Positions 11,846-23,322 of a DNA stretch of 64,000 nucleotides are shown one piece after another. The DNA lies in contig OY986973.1 of assembly GCA_963920575.1 (NCBI GenBank), positions 18,772,062-18,836,061 of the forward strand. The letters are read 5' to 3'. Every line of letters starts with the position of its first letter. Position 1 is the first letter of the stretch. This DNA is from Narthecium ossifragum. Taxonomy: Eukaryota > Streptophyta > Magnoliopsida > Dioscoreales > Nartheciaceae. Position numbers and translations under genes: made by a program. Below the pieces are notes generated by a model. The model did no database searches. It was not told the DNA's origin and saw nothing but the letters and a program-made list of their open reading frames with translations.

Positions 11846-12720
11846 CTACCATTTTGCCTACCTTTTTCCCCTATTTTCATCATTTTTCCCTATTTACCCT
11901 ACCCTTTTTCCTATTTATTTTGGAATTTTCCAATATAAAATCCAAGCTCCATCCCAGCTCCATCCCGACATCACCGTCCCGATCTCGCCGTCCCACCTCC
12001 ATCCCATCTCCATCCGAGCTCATCGCGGATCCATCCAGACATCGCCGTCCCGATCTCGCCGTTGCCGTCCCGACATCGCCGTCCCGATCCCGCCGACCCA
12101 CCTCCATCCCAACTCCATCCGAGCTCGCTGCGGATCCATCCTAGCTCCATCCCGACATCACCGTCCCGATCTCGCCGTCCCACCTCCATCCCAGCTCCAT
12201 CCCAGCTCGCCGCGGATTTGGACCTCCATCCCATCTTGTCGTCGTCCGATCCCGAGAGCTCGCCGTTAGTCACCGATTAGCCGATCCTGAGAGCTCGCCG
12301 TTAGTCACCGATTGGCCGATCCCATCGCGTCGCCTCCTCTTCTTCGCGATGCGATCCAATCCCGTCGGATCCTACGCGAGGTCGCCGTCAAACCCATCAC
12401 CACCTTGTTCGATCTCCATCACCACCACCATCACCACTTCCGATGCCCATCCCCATCACCACCTCCGACGACCTCCTCCTCCTTCCAACCTCCCCATCAC
12501 CGACCACCCGACCTCCTTTTCCTTCCCCATCACAATGTTGTCAGTGGCCGCAGGATGAGTTGGGGAAGACGAGCCGACGCTGGGAAGGAGAGAGAGGATC
12601 GGCATTTTAGACATTACAAATTACAGCCGAAAAAAGAAGGGACAAAATGATTTAAGAACTTAGTAAGGGGACTAGAGACCAAATAAGATTCCTCAAAAGG
12701 TCTAAACGACAATTATCATT
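11846..12720. repeat. GC-rich tandem-repeat block of the composite repeat
   Basis: CT-rich spacer, then degenerate repeats of CATCCCGACATCACCGTCCC / GATCTCGCCGTCCCACCTCC at 11945-12270, then (CAC/CAT)n-rich DNA. It ends near 12694-12717 with GGTCTAAACGACAATTATC, a direct-repeat relative of the motif at 11830-11845. Reverse-complemented it matches 38198-39060. The Pro/Ser/Arg-rich open frames are low-complexity translations. Confidence 0.7.
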
Positions 12721-13210
12721 AAATAATATGATTCATCGTACAATGATAGGATAGCGATGGATTCTTAAGCTAAACCTTACAATGGAGTATATCTAAAAGT
12801 ATCAACTATCAAGAGAGTGACATCTCAAATGCAAAATAGATTCAAACTCATGGTTATTTCTAGCATAAAGTAGTTTGTTCTAATCATCACATGTGTTGAG
12901 CAGCTTGAGCTATTATATGAAACCTTATGGCGTGTGTTCCACGAGCTCAAATTATATTGGATACATCTCTGACATGGTCCAATTTTATAGGATACATGGT
13001 AACACATACAATGGATGTTCTTACCGCGAAGATGCCTAAAGCATGTGATATTTGTGCAAGCAACGACGAATGTTGTTGGTGTTCAACTTGAATAACATAA
13101 TCTTTAAAGAAATGCTGGAGTTTCACAAATCACAAGCTAACATATGTGATCAATTGTGAAAAAGGAAGACCATAATTATTTAATTAATGAATGCTTGTTA
13201 AAATGCCAAT
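12721..13210. other. Intergenic DNA without a supported gene
   Basis: AT-rich, short frames only; nothing recognised before the target site of the next LINE. Confidence 0.6.
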
Positions 13211-13226
13211 TGGAAAGAGTAGTTTT

Positions 13227-13976
13227 TTTTTTTTTAGAGATGAGCCAACAGGCTAATACTTACATTCAAATATGACAACAAAATTAGATGCCGAACAGCC
13301 GAGTCTCTGACTCGCGAGACCAGTTATATATCAACCTGGATCTGCGACACGCTCGAGCAACACTATCGGCTCTCGCGTTACACTCTCTAGAAATATATAA
13401 AAAGAGAACAGAATAAAAAAGGAGTGCATGCATCTAAATCTCCTTAGCAATGTGCTCCAAGTCTGGGGGCCATACCCTTAGACCATTAAGGATATGAATT
13501 GCGGTGAGTGAATCCGTCTCAACTATGATATTCTTGAGGCCATATAATTTAACATTTCTCACCCCCTCCAAAATCGCTTCCATCTCACCTTCTAGGACTG
13601 AAGCAATAACCAGCGGCCTACCCCAGGCCCAAACCTCTCTCCGATCTGCGGATAAAACGACAGAGCCGATTGCAGCAGATCCAGATAGTGGGTCATAAGA
13701 AACATCAGTTTGGATCACATGAGATCCCAACGAAGAAGAGGCACCAAGGGACGAACTAGGCGAGGTAACATGGCTTGGCCTCTTAGCGTGCTCTAACTGC
13801 TCTTTTACCATTTTTCTTATCTTACAGGCAACAGCCTCAACAGAATCTCCACTGGCATTGAAGACTATCTCGTTGTGATCTTTCCAAATCATCCACATAC
13901 CGCATCCCAAGTATACTTTCATCGTCTTCGAACCATTTCCAAGCAATGCGTCTAAGACTGCATTAAGGTTCCAAGC
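13227..13976 (-). mobile_element. 5'-truncated LINE copy with 16-bp target duplication
   Basis: A 750-bp 3' fragment of the same LINE family as 7956-11361, on the minus strand, ending in poly(A) (poly(T) at 13223-13235). The direct repeat TGGAAAGAGTAGTTTT lies at 13211-13226 and again at 13977-13992, the hallmark of target-primed reverse transcription. The 3' end shares CGACACGCTCGAGCAACA with the first copy. Confidence 0.93.
13434..13946 (-). pseudogene. LINE RNase H domain fragment, open frame
   Basis: An open 170-residue frame with WMIWKDHNEIVFN (end of the zinc-binding linker) and an RNase H domain: VIQTDVSYDPLSG, EGEMEAILEGV and VETDSLTAIHIL supply three of the four acidic catalytic positions. 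The frame stops soon after WPPDLEHIAKEI, so the last RNase H block, still recognisable as DNA at 13340-13400, is lost. No start or promoter belongs to it; it is a retrotransposon relic. Confidence 0.85.
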
Positions 13977-14049
13977 TGGAAAGAGTAGTTTTATAGAGCT
14001 ATAAATATCATAAATTTCATATACATCTTATAATCATGACAATATCATA

Positions 14050-14366
14050 TACTCATACCATTATTTCCCTTATACAATCATATGTCAAGAGCTGATTGTA
14101 TCATATCCAACGGTTCAGATATGTTTATATCTGAATCCTAATTAGAGTATGGGTGCGGCTATCCGCACAACGAATTCGACTCAACACACCATATCCCAGA
14201 ATTTTTGAAAAAAAAATTAAAAAACCAAAAAAACCCTAAACTACCCCCATCCCCTACCTCCCCTCTCTCCCCCATCCCACCCTCACCTCCTCCACCACCA
14301 CCCACCCCCCACCACGCCGGCAGCCACCGTCCCCTCCCCACCCCAGTAGCCGCCGCCGTCACCCGC

Positions 14367-14405
<39 letters not shown>

Positions 14406-14642
14406 GGGGGTCGTCGCCGCCGGCCACGCCAGGAAGGGGAGAGAGAGAGAGGAGGAGGAGGAGGAGGGTCGTCACCGCCGGCCACACAGGGGAGGGGGGG
14501 GGGGGGGGGGTCGCTGCCGCCGCCGCCCTCTCTCTCTCTCTCTCCCCTTCCTGGCGTGGCCGGCGGCGACGACCCCCCCCCCCCCCGCTCTCTCTCTCTC
14601 TCTCTCTCTCTCTCCCTGGAGTGGCCGGCGGCGACGACCCCC

Positions 14643-14673
<31 letters not shown>

Positions 14674-15005
14674 CCCCGCGGGCGACGGCGGCGGCGGCTA
14701 CTGGGGTGGGGAGGGGACGGCGGGCCAGCGGTGGCTGCCGGCGTGGTGGGGGGTGGGGGGTGGTGGAGGAGGTGAGGGTGGGATGGGGGAGAGAGGGGAG
14801 GTAGGGGATGGGGGTAGTTTAGGGTTTTTTTTGGTTTTTTAAATTTTTTTTTTCAAAAATTCTGGGATGTGGTGTGTTGAGTCGAATTCGTTGTGCGGAT
14901 AGCCGCACCCTTAGAGTATTTGATTTTGTGGACTATAGGATCTGATTCAAACAAATTTAGACCATTGGTATGATGGTATAAGGGAAATAATGATACGAGG
15001 CAAAT
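14050..15005. mobile_element. Inverted-repeat MITE, family X, split by a Mutator-like MITE
   Basis: Outside the element at 14151-14910, the left flank (CATTATTTCCCTTATACAAT, CAACGGTTCAGATATGTTTA) and the reverse complement of the right flank (CATTATTTCCCTTATACCAT, CCAATGGTCTAAATTTGTTT) are inverted copies of each other and resemble 4720-4925. The older MITE was thus hit near its centre. Ends approximate. Confidence 0.6.
14151..14910. mobile_element. Mutator-like foldback MITE with long terminal inverted repeats
   Basis: Begins GGGTGCGGCTATCCGCACAA and ends with its inverted complement. The two arms match almost perfectly for at least 180 bases, so the element can fold on itself. Both sides carry the 9-bp duplication TTAGAGTAT (14142-14150 and 14911-14919), the length typical of Mutator-like elements. 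The interior holds (GA)n/(CT)n tracts, poly-G and GCC-rich DNA and no transposase, so the element is non-autonomous. Confidence 0.93.
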
Positions 15006-15560
15006 ATAACCCTTCCAAGATGGCCGCTAGATTTTCCATAGGTTATCTAGTGTTTTTAGGACCATAGAATGTGATGTAAACTCTACCATGTTTTCAAGAA
15101 ATACATGCTATTAACCTGATTTTATACGAGGAGAAACTTAGTTTCATGATAACTAATTCAACAAAATGGCTTATAGAAAAATCCTGAATCAGCTTTTAAT
15201 TGCAAAAAAAAACATCATTTGTCGAGATTTAATATTGAATTTAAGAAACGGGATGACCGATGAAGATTCAAACCCGATTAACATTATTTTGAATAAAAAA
15301 GAAATGAGCTTATATTTTATATCTGTGTTACACCGTAACACACCACATCTTAACTATAAATTATACGGGAAATTAGTGAATAGTCCATTTGGGAAAACTT
15401 ATTTACTCTCTAATCCACTTAGAAGTTTCTAAGGCATTTTAGTCTCTTTTTTGACAGATGTAATTTTTTATTACTAAAATACCTTTCCAAGATCCCCATC
15501 CTATCTTCCATTCCTAGTGAATGTTCGTATTCCCAGTGATTGTTCGTATTCCAGATGAAA
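15006..15560. other. Intergenic DNA without a supported gene
   Basis: AT-rich. The 88-codon frame at 15166-15432 shows no recognised domain and is probably chance. Confidence 0.55.
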
Positions 15561-16350
15561 ATTAACTATCAAAGAAACATGAAAAGTAACTAAAAAAAAA
15601 ACTTGAAAGTAACTACCAAAAAAAATGGAAAATAACTACCAAAAAACTGGAAAGTAACTACCAAAATTGAAAAGTAACTACAAATTTTTTACACAATATT
15701 TTTTTAATATTTTTAACTACAAAGTGAAAAGTAACTAGAAATATTTAAAAAGTGATATTCTCCTACAAAAATTGAAAAAGAATGAAAAGTAACTAAATAA
15801 TTGAAAAGTAACTACAAATAAATACTTTTTACAATATTTTAATATTTTAACTACAAAATGAAAAGTAACTACCATATTTTCCTAAATTGAAAAGTAACTA
15901 CCATATTTTTACAATATTAAAAAATAACTACCATCATTTTTAGCTGATTTTTGCACAAGTTTGTAGTTACTTTCCATTGTGTATCAAAAATGAAAAATAA
16001 CCACCTTATTTTTACAATATTTTTACAAAAATTGGTGGTTACTTTCCATTGTGTATAATTGTTTTCTTTGGTAGTTACTTTTTGAAAATTGGTGTTGCAA
16101 GTTACATTCTATGTCAATTGTTTGATAGTTATTTTTTTAAAATGAAAAGTAACTACCAAAGTTACTACTAGCATAGGCTCATTTTTTTCTGGTAACAAAA
16201 AAGAAAAAGAAAAGTAACCATAAAATCGGAAAGTTACTATAGAAAACAAAAAGTAACTACCAAAGTTACTAATAGCATACATAGAAAAGAAAAATAACCA
16301 AGAAATTGGAAAGTTACTACAAAAAAATAAAAAGTAACCACAAAAAGTAA
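15560..16350. repeat. AT-rich short-repeat array (GAAAAGTAACTAC family)
   Basis: Many degenerate copies of TTGAAAAGTAACTACCA at about 20-30 bp spacing, mostly in one direction with a few reversed. Adjoins the GC-rich block at 16370-16640. Confidence 0.85.
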
Positions 16351-16364
16351 TTTTAAAAAAAAAA

Positions 16365-16640
16365 TAAAATTGAAGCCGGCGTCTGGACGGGGAGATTTGG
16401 AGGCGACTTTGGGATCTAGGGGCGGGGTGACGGCGAGACGCTGGACGCACGGGGGACGGCGGACGACGACGAGATCGGGACGAGAGAGAGACGGGGATGG
16501 GATGGCGACGGCGAATCTGGAGCTTTGGACCGGCAACGGGGGTGGGATGGCGGCGGAAGATATGGAGCTTTGGACCGACGACGAGCTTTGGAGCTGGGTT
16601 GGAGCGGGGTGCCGGACACGCGGGGGGTTGAGGAGGGGGT
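16365..16640. repeat. GC-rich block next to the AT array
   Basis: GACGGCGAGAC / GGGACGGCGG-type GC-rich sequence adjoining the AT array, the same arrangement as at 11.8-12.6 kb and 38.3-41.2 kb. Arg/Pro-rich frames on both strands are composition artefacts. AT-rich DNA to 16760 ends in TACTAAAACACTGATCACAT, part of a possible degenerate terminal repeat facing 15380-15440. Confidence 0.6.
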
Positions 16641-16759
16641 TGGATATATATAAATATATATGTAAGGGTATTATGGTATTTTTCACTTATAGTGGTACTA
16701 AAACACTGATCACATGACAAGTTGGTCTCTAATAATAGATCATTTGACAAATCCCCCTA

Positions 16760-17480
16760 AATTATATTACAGGACTAATACTTATCTCTAGAATTACGTC
16801 ACATTTATTCTATAATAATAATCAACCCAATGAGTCACATGCGCCGAGGGACTAACATATTAACATCGTAATCACGACTTGGCACCCTCTAACTGGGCCA
16901 CCATGTGGGACCCAGCCCGACCAAGTGCGTGCGAATCGAGCCAAATGTGCGTATTAGTATAAAGCCACACGGGCCCCACCAACCAGGTGCCGCCATGACT
17001 GCCACGTGATGACATACCAATGGCTAAGGCGCTGGGACCCACCGCGGGTTGGGAATTCTATTAAGTCGTGGGCTGTCCGTTTCCACGGTCCCTCTAATCC
17101 CCTTTACTTTAATGCGCATCCTTTAATAGGAGAGCTAAAGCAGCACTCAACTTTTGGTGTTTCGTGGTGGAAAAACAAAGAAGAAAACAAAAAAAAAAAA
17201 GGGAAAGGACCTCCAAATCTAATCTCTTCCGCCTTTTTTTATTCATTTCAAATTGTGACATTTTAGCATATTTATGTTTGTTTGTTTGTGCAATCAAGAA
17301 CGTCAACTCATGAAAAGTGGATAGTGGATATTAATTCTTTGTACGTGCATGTTTCTCATGTAAAATAATAAATATGGTTGTTTGATTCTTTGTTTTGCGA
17401 TTTATCTCAATGATTCAAGTGCCCAATTTGATTCAATCACAAGTTAAGTTGGGCTATGCTAGTATTTCTTATTAGGGCGT
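16760..17480. other. Intergenic DNA without a supported gene
   Basis: Mixed composition; no domain recognised in either strand's frames. Confidence 0.55.
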
Positions 17481-18260
17481 TGATGCAGGACAAAGTCCAG
17501 ACCTGACCGAGTCCGATTCGGAGCAACTCCCGAGGCGATCCGAACGCGTGCGGACTCCATCCGTCCGACTCAGATCCCCGGGCGACCCCGATCGTCGGAT
17601 GGGCATAACTTTCGATCCGGATGTCCGATTGGGGTGTGCGACCAGTTGAAACGACCGGCTCGACGAGCCCGTCAAGATTCATCAGAGATCAAAGATCTCT
17701 CCTTGACCTTGACATCCGAATCTCCAAATTCCTTTCCGCTTTGGCTTAAAATTCAGTTTTTATGAAAAACTTTCCTTTTTAGGCATTTTGTTCGGGTCCT
17801 TTCTATTTTTGGCAAATTTCCTATTTCTAGTAGGTTTTCTCCTATTTGAATTCCGGATTTTGTACTTGAATTAGGATAATGATGTTTGAATCCATGTTTG
17901 AGTTGGTCTGGTCTTTCCTTAAACCTATAAAATGAGGCCTTAGGGTTTGTAAAGAGTTTAGTTTTTGATGATGAATAAAAATTAGGGTTTTTTTATTTCT
18001 CCCCCATTGAGAAATCTGGTTGTCTCTCTAATAGAGAGGTCCACGTTACCCTGCGCCAGGTGTAGTACCAAGATGGTTAATACTTGAAAGCATCAAGTGA
18101 GAAGGTGATGGCTTATGGCTCCTCTGTCCGCGTTTTAGAAGAATTTTGTTTTTCTTTCAATTAGTCGAACCTATTATAACGGTTTAGGTGGGTTAATGTC
18201 TTACTAGAAATTAAAGTCTGTTTTCATGTCGTAAGTCGCACTCGCTCGCTCTTTCATGTG
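17481..18260 (+). mobile_element. LTR-like sequence, probable solo LTR or fragment
   Basis: Starts TGATGCAGGACAAAGTCC with GC-rich U3-like DNA, followed by a TATA box CCTATAAAATGAGGCC near 17926-17941, a leader-like segment with ATGAATAAAAATTAGGG, and TC-rich DNA. This is the layout of a Ty3/gypsy LTR on the plus strand. The right end is uncertain and no target duplication could be fixed. Confidence 0.45.
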
Positions 18261-18269
18261 ACATTGACC

Positions 18270-20479
18270 ACCATGATTTCTTCCATAAACTGCTGCTAGT
18301 TAACCACTACACCCATGCACTCATGTGCTTGATTTATAAGGAGAAATATTATATTGGCTAACGGGCAAAAAATAAACAAAAGAAAACACAGACTTTGATA
18401 GACCTTGGATTGTAGAATTTCTAGATTTAGATGATTCGAGTAATAAACCAATTCGTTCGAGCCTGTTCAGATGTCAATTACCGATCAAATATATATGAAA
18501 TTTGAACATTATTCTCACAGGATTAATCAATATGACTTTACTTTTCAATTTCTATGAGTCAAAGATCAAACCTCATGGAGCAAAGAAGTAGACTAGCAAG
18601 GAAGCTAATGAACCAAGAGAGGACAAATCAGAATCACAATTAGTACAATGTATCATTCTTACAATTAAGAATGAGAAAATTTTCATTATTGATCATAATG
18701 AATAAAGTCAGGGGTGAGAAAATTTTCATCGAAGAGTTAACACGGTATCAGAGTAGCAGCTTACTTCGTAAAATAATTGCAGCCGATAATGAAAAGCTTT
18801 TAGTAGAATATAAAACTTGTACGTACTTTATGAAACACATCCACTCCTCGTGATTCAGATTCAATTCAAGTTAAATCAGAGTCAAAATTTGATAATCGCT
18901 TTTTATGATAGATACATAAGTTCAAAGCGTTTGAAAAAAAAAAAATGTATTTTATTAGACATAGCTCATGCATTGGATTGATTACAAAGAGTTATAATCA
19001 CTATTAGACATAACTTTAAAAGATATGGTTGTCACTGCCATATAATATAAATAGGACAATGGGCAATGTTTTCTGTCTTTTATACTTAAATTGAGTTAGG
19101 TACTAATGATATGTCATTCTTAGGTGGTCTTGATTTGTTTCCTCTAATTTTTTTAGATGTATAAGAAACATGATTGGGAGATAAATCCATGGAGACAGAC
19201 AAGAACTAGACAAGTTTTCTTTACTAGAGGTTCTTAGATAAGAGGAGATCTTATCCAAGAACCTCTAAATTAAGATAAGACAATATGTAAATTAAGATTG
19301 GTGTGACCCAATCACACCTCATTCTCCTCCAAGCTAAAAGGTTTATGTCCTTTGTCCTCTTGAGGGGCGTAGTAATTGGTAAGGTTCAGCTAATTTGAAG
19401 AGTACGTACCTTACAAAGGTACCCTAGATGATGAGAACTCTATTATTGTATGCGACCAGTCCTAAAAGGCAAGACTTTGGCAGGAGTGACAGATGTATAT
19501 ACAAGTATGTAACCAAAAAAAAATATTCATTGACTAGAAGAAGACCTCACAACAATAGGTGGGTCGTGTTAGATAATTCAAACCTAACATAGTTGAGGAT
19601 CAATCAATTAATCAAGCTGCTGACTCGTTTTGGTAATTCATAACTTGTCATACTTTACGACATATCAATTTTAAATATGTAATCAGATTACAACTTGTTT
19701 TACACACATAAATATGATATAATATGTTTGACTCAAAGCCCATTAAGGGTGCATTTGGCTCCGGTGATTCTGGATGTGTTTATTAATTATCCCAGTGTTT
19801 GATTGGATTGCGCCCGGATGGTACTAAATTTGTTGATTTTGTCACGTATTAAAGGCATGTTTGGTTGAGCCAAGAGAAGATTCAAAATAAAGTCTTTGAT
19901 CAAATGACCAAACTTGGCTCAATTGGCCCACCATTTGGACCAATCACATGGCCCAAATGGGTCGAGCTTGACCAAATAGAAGACTTCATGCTTTGACTCC
20001 ACTCAACCAAACACGATCCCAAGCCAAATCAACTCGATCTATGATGTAACTCTGTTAAGAGGACTTTTTTAATTTGACGTTGTAGACCTACTTTAGGAAT
20101 TAGATTAGACACATCGACCCTGGCTTAAAAAAATGATTCATTTACTAAATTGGTCATGTTCAGGTTGGGCCATATGGTCGAAGTGTATGGGCCTCGATAT
20201 AGTGGCGATGCCAGAAATTTGATTTAGGGTGGGCAATCTTAAATTATATCATAGTATTTTAACTCAAGCTAATTTAGATATGATCACCGTAATCGATGTT
20301 TGATAACCTAGACAATATTGTTTTTAATCCAATTAAATGCAAATAATTATTGAATTAACAGATAAAATATACTTTCAATTAAATGAGAGAGCTAGCGACG
20401 AATGAGTGGCAAGTGAGGTCCCGATTAAATAAAATGGGAGAGAACATAGTGATAGCCAAGAGGGGATCAGAGAAATTTG
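18270..20479. other. AT-rich intergenic DNA without a supported gene
   Basis: No coding sequence recognised. Contains a possible MITE at 19852-20023 (listed) and a segment at 20205-20250 (GGCGATGCCAGAAATTTGAT) resembling 27652-27680. Confidence 0.55.
19852..20023. mobile_element. Possible small MITE with GTTTGGTTGAG termini
   Basis: GGCATGTTTGGTTGAG at 19854 faces an inverted CTCAACCAAACACGATCCC ending near 20023. The shape suits a PIF/Harbinger- or hAT-type MITE, but no clean target duplication was found. Confidence 0.35.
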
Positions 20480-20951
20480 TGTAAACATACATGATAAATC
20501 AAACTATTAACATGTACGGATCTTTAACTTTCACTTCATCCATATACCACGTAATGACGATTAAGCGGAAGCGTCATTAATAGAAGGCACATACCTTTGT
20601 CCATTAGTGTGTTTGTCCTCGCTGCTATCTCCTCGTTTCTTGTAGAAAACCAATTTCTCTCTCTAAACCCTATTTCTCTTTAATGTCACAGATGATAGGA
20701 TTCTGTATAATTTTTTTACATATATAGGGTAGAGAGAGGACCGGCTTCCCCTATTTCAAATTACGTGCACTTCCTATCAAAGTCACACAATAGGAGAGAT
20801 AATGATTCTCACTTATCCATTAGATACGTATACGAGTCAGGTAGGATACGTAAGTTATTAGAGAGGTGAATAGATAATCTTATCTCTATAATTTCAAATA
20901 GTCATTATATTATCAGATAAATCATGTGGGTCATTAATTAAATTTCTAACA
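20480..20951 (-). repeat. 3' LTR of the copia element
   Basis: 472 bp, TGTAAACATA...TTTCTAACA on the plus strand. Differs from the other LTR at 11 positions by eye, about 2.3 per cent. The polypurine tract lies at 20952-20965. Confidence 0.95.
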
Positions 20952-21348
20952 TTCTCCCACTTGATCCACATGACAATAATAAAATTGAAAATGATAAGGT
21001 AAACATTAAGCGCGCATTAGGTTACCCCACTATACTCTTAACATGGTTATTATTACATCAAAATCAAACAGTCTGCTAGTTCGAGTCATGACGGTAGATT
21101 TCATAGATTGAAATTGTCCCTTCCATGTACTACAATATTAGCAAACTATTTAACTATGACCCAAAAAGAGAGTCATACATAAGGTCCAACATAATGTCTT
21201 TGTCAGAGACCATTCCTGTCTACACAATCCATTCTCATATCATGCATGTACATGATGGAAAACAGGAAAGAAATAATATCAGAAACAAGTTCTTTTAATG
21301 AGATCTCAAAATGTCAAAAGCAATAAACATAAATAATCCTCAAATAAG

Positions 21349-22059
21349 TCATGGATTACAGCCAAGGCTCATTCTGACATGTGCTATAAAATTCTTTGGT
21401 GGCAACCCTTTAGTTAGAGGATCTGCAATCATGAGCTCAGTACTTATGTGCTCTATTGACACCTTTTGTTTCTGAACTTCTTCCTTAACGGCAAAATATT
21501 TGAGCTCCATATGCTTAGCGCCATTAGAATATTTGTCGTTTTTGGAGAAGAAGACTGTTGTGGTATTATCACAATAAATTCTCAACGGCTTGGCAATAGT
21601 GTCGACAATTCCAAGTCTTGAGATAAAATTCCGCAACCATAATCCATGAACGGTGGCCTCAAAGCATGCCACAAATTCAGCTTCCATAGTGGATGCTGCA
21701 ACTACAGTCTGCTTGGCGCTTTTCCATGATATTGCCCCTCCAGCTAATAGGAACAAATATCCAAAGGTAGACTTGCGACTATCAACGCAGCTAGCAAAGT
21801 CTGAGTTGGAGTAACCAATTACCTCCGGTTGATCAGTCCTCTTAAATATGAGCATGTAGTATTTGGTTCCCTTCAAGTACCTTAACACTTTCTTTGCAGC
21901 TTTCCAATGTTCTATTCCGGGGTTACTTTGGTATCTCCCAAACAAGCCAACTGCAAAGCTTATGTCTGGTCTGGTACAAGTCTGTGCATACATTAAGCTT
22001 CCAACAACAGATGCATATGGAATTCCATCCATCTGCTTGCGTTCCAATTCATTCTGTGG
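21349..22059 (-). pseudogene. Copia RNase H (after nonsense codon)
   Basis: In frame with the RT block. Shows GSLMYAQTCTRPDISFAVG, YSNSDFASCVDSRKSTFGY (first catalytic Asp region), STMEAEFVACFEA (catalytic Glu) and YCDNTTTVFFSKN (catalytic Asp), then the usual C-terminal IADPLTKGLPP. The domain itself is full length and intact; only the codons ahead of it are broken. Confidence 0.9.
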
Positions 22060-22062
22060 ACA

Positions 22063-22812
22063 TTACATTAAACTTAATTTATCTCCTTTCTGAACAGGAG
22101 CAACACTGGCTGCGCAATTAACCATATTAAATCTCTCTAGAATTTTCTCAAGATATGCTTTCTGAGACAATCCTAACAAGCCACGTGATCGATCCCGGAA
22201 TATTTCAATTCCTATCACGTAGATTGCCTCACCCATATCTTTCATTTCAAAATTCTTAGAAAGAAATTTCTTGGTTTCATGCAACATGCCAAGATCACTG
22301 CTGGCAAGCAATATATCATCAACATATAGAATCAGAAAAATAAACTTACTCCCACTGACTTTTAGATATATACACCGATCAACAGTGTTTTCCTTAAATC
22401 CAAAGGTGGTGATGGTATCATTGAACTTGAGATACCATTGTCTGAAAGCCTGTTTAAGTCCATATATTGACTTCTTTAATTTGCATACCATATGCTCCTT
22501 TCCCTTAATTGAGAAACCTTCAGGCTGATTCATATAGACTTCTTCATCTAAACTCCCATTCAGGAAAGCATTTTTCACATCCATTTGGTGTAACTCTAAA
22601 TCAAAATGAGCCACCAAAGCCATTATGATTCTAAATGAGTCCTTCTTGGATACAGGAGAGAAGGTCTCTTTGTAATCAATACCTCCTTTCTGAGTGAATC
22701 CTTTGACTACAAGTCTGGCTTTATGTCGTTCTATGTTGCCCTTAGAGTCACGCTTGGTCTTAAAGACCCACTTACAACCCACTGGCTTGAAACCTTCAGG
22801 CAACTCAACGAG
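22063..22812 (-). pseudogene. Copia reverse transcriptase (flanked by nonsense codons)
   Basis: Same frame as the upstream linker after the TAG. Shows RT blocks KARLVVKGFTQKGGIDY, LHQMDVKNAFLNG with the first catalytic Asp, and YVDDILLASSD with the catalytic pair. Ends in a TAA at 22060-22062 where copia elements usually have a sense codon before PQN. Confidence 0.9.
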
Positions 22813-22815
22813 ATC

Positions 22816-23322
22816 CTAGACATTATTTGTCTCCATGGATTTCAACTCATCATTCATGGCATTAACCCATTTATCAGAATCTTTGCTTTCTATGGCTTGT
22901 GAAAATGAGACTGGATCCGTACTTATCACTATATCAGATTCCTGTAGATATACCACATAATCATCTGAAATAGCAGGTCTCTTTTCTCTTTGAGATCTTC
23001 TTAATGTTATTTCTTGTGGTTCTTCTACAATAGGGTCATTGGTGATAATCTCATTATGGGGTGATTGAACATTAGAACCTTGTTCCATGTTGTTAGGCTG
23101 TTCTACAACTGGAAGAACAATAGTTTTGTTAGAAGTTATAGGTATTGGGACAGGTACCCTAACTTCTTGAATAACCACATTACGTGATTTATCACTCCCA
23201 CTGATTTCACCATCCTCAAGGAATCTGGCATTTCCGGTTTCTACAATTCTTGTACTATATATGGTTAGGACAATAAAACCTATACCCCTTGGATTTCTCT
23301 GGATAACCGATGAAGTATCCAC
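22816..23322 (-). pseudogene. Copia pol linker between integrase and RT (frameshifted)
   Basis: Continues the pol reading in another frame after the shift near 23260 (STRIVETGNARFLEDGE). Carries the acidic and basic linker usual in copia (REKRPAISDDYVVYL, AIESKDSDKWVNAMNDELKS). Ends at a TAG (22813-22815) at a position where copia elements usually encode tryptophan. Confidence 0.85.

Noticed and set aside
11799..12650. Overlapping Pro/Ser/Arg/His-rich frames on both strands
   Set aside because: Translations of GC-rich tandem repeats; the period of the protein follows the DNA repeat.
14205..14804. 199-codon plus-strand frame rich in Pro, Arg and Ser
   Set aside because: It lies in the foldback MITE and translates (GA)n, poly-G and GCC runs. 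No domain, and the other strand gives an equivalent frame.
16109..16750. 213-codon minus-strand frame
   Set aside because: Half is AT-array, half GC-block translation; not gene-like.
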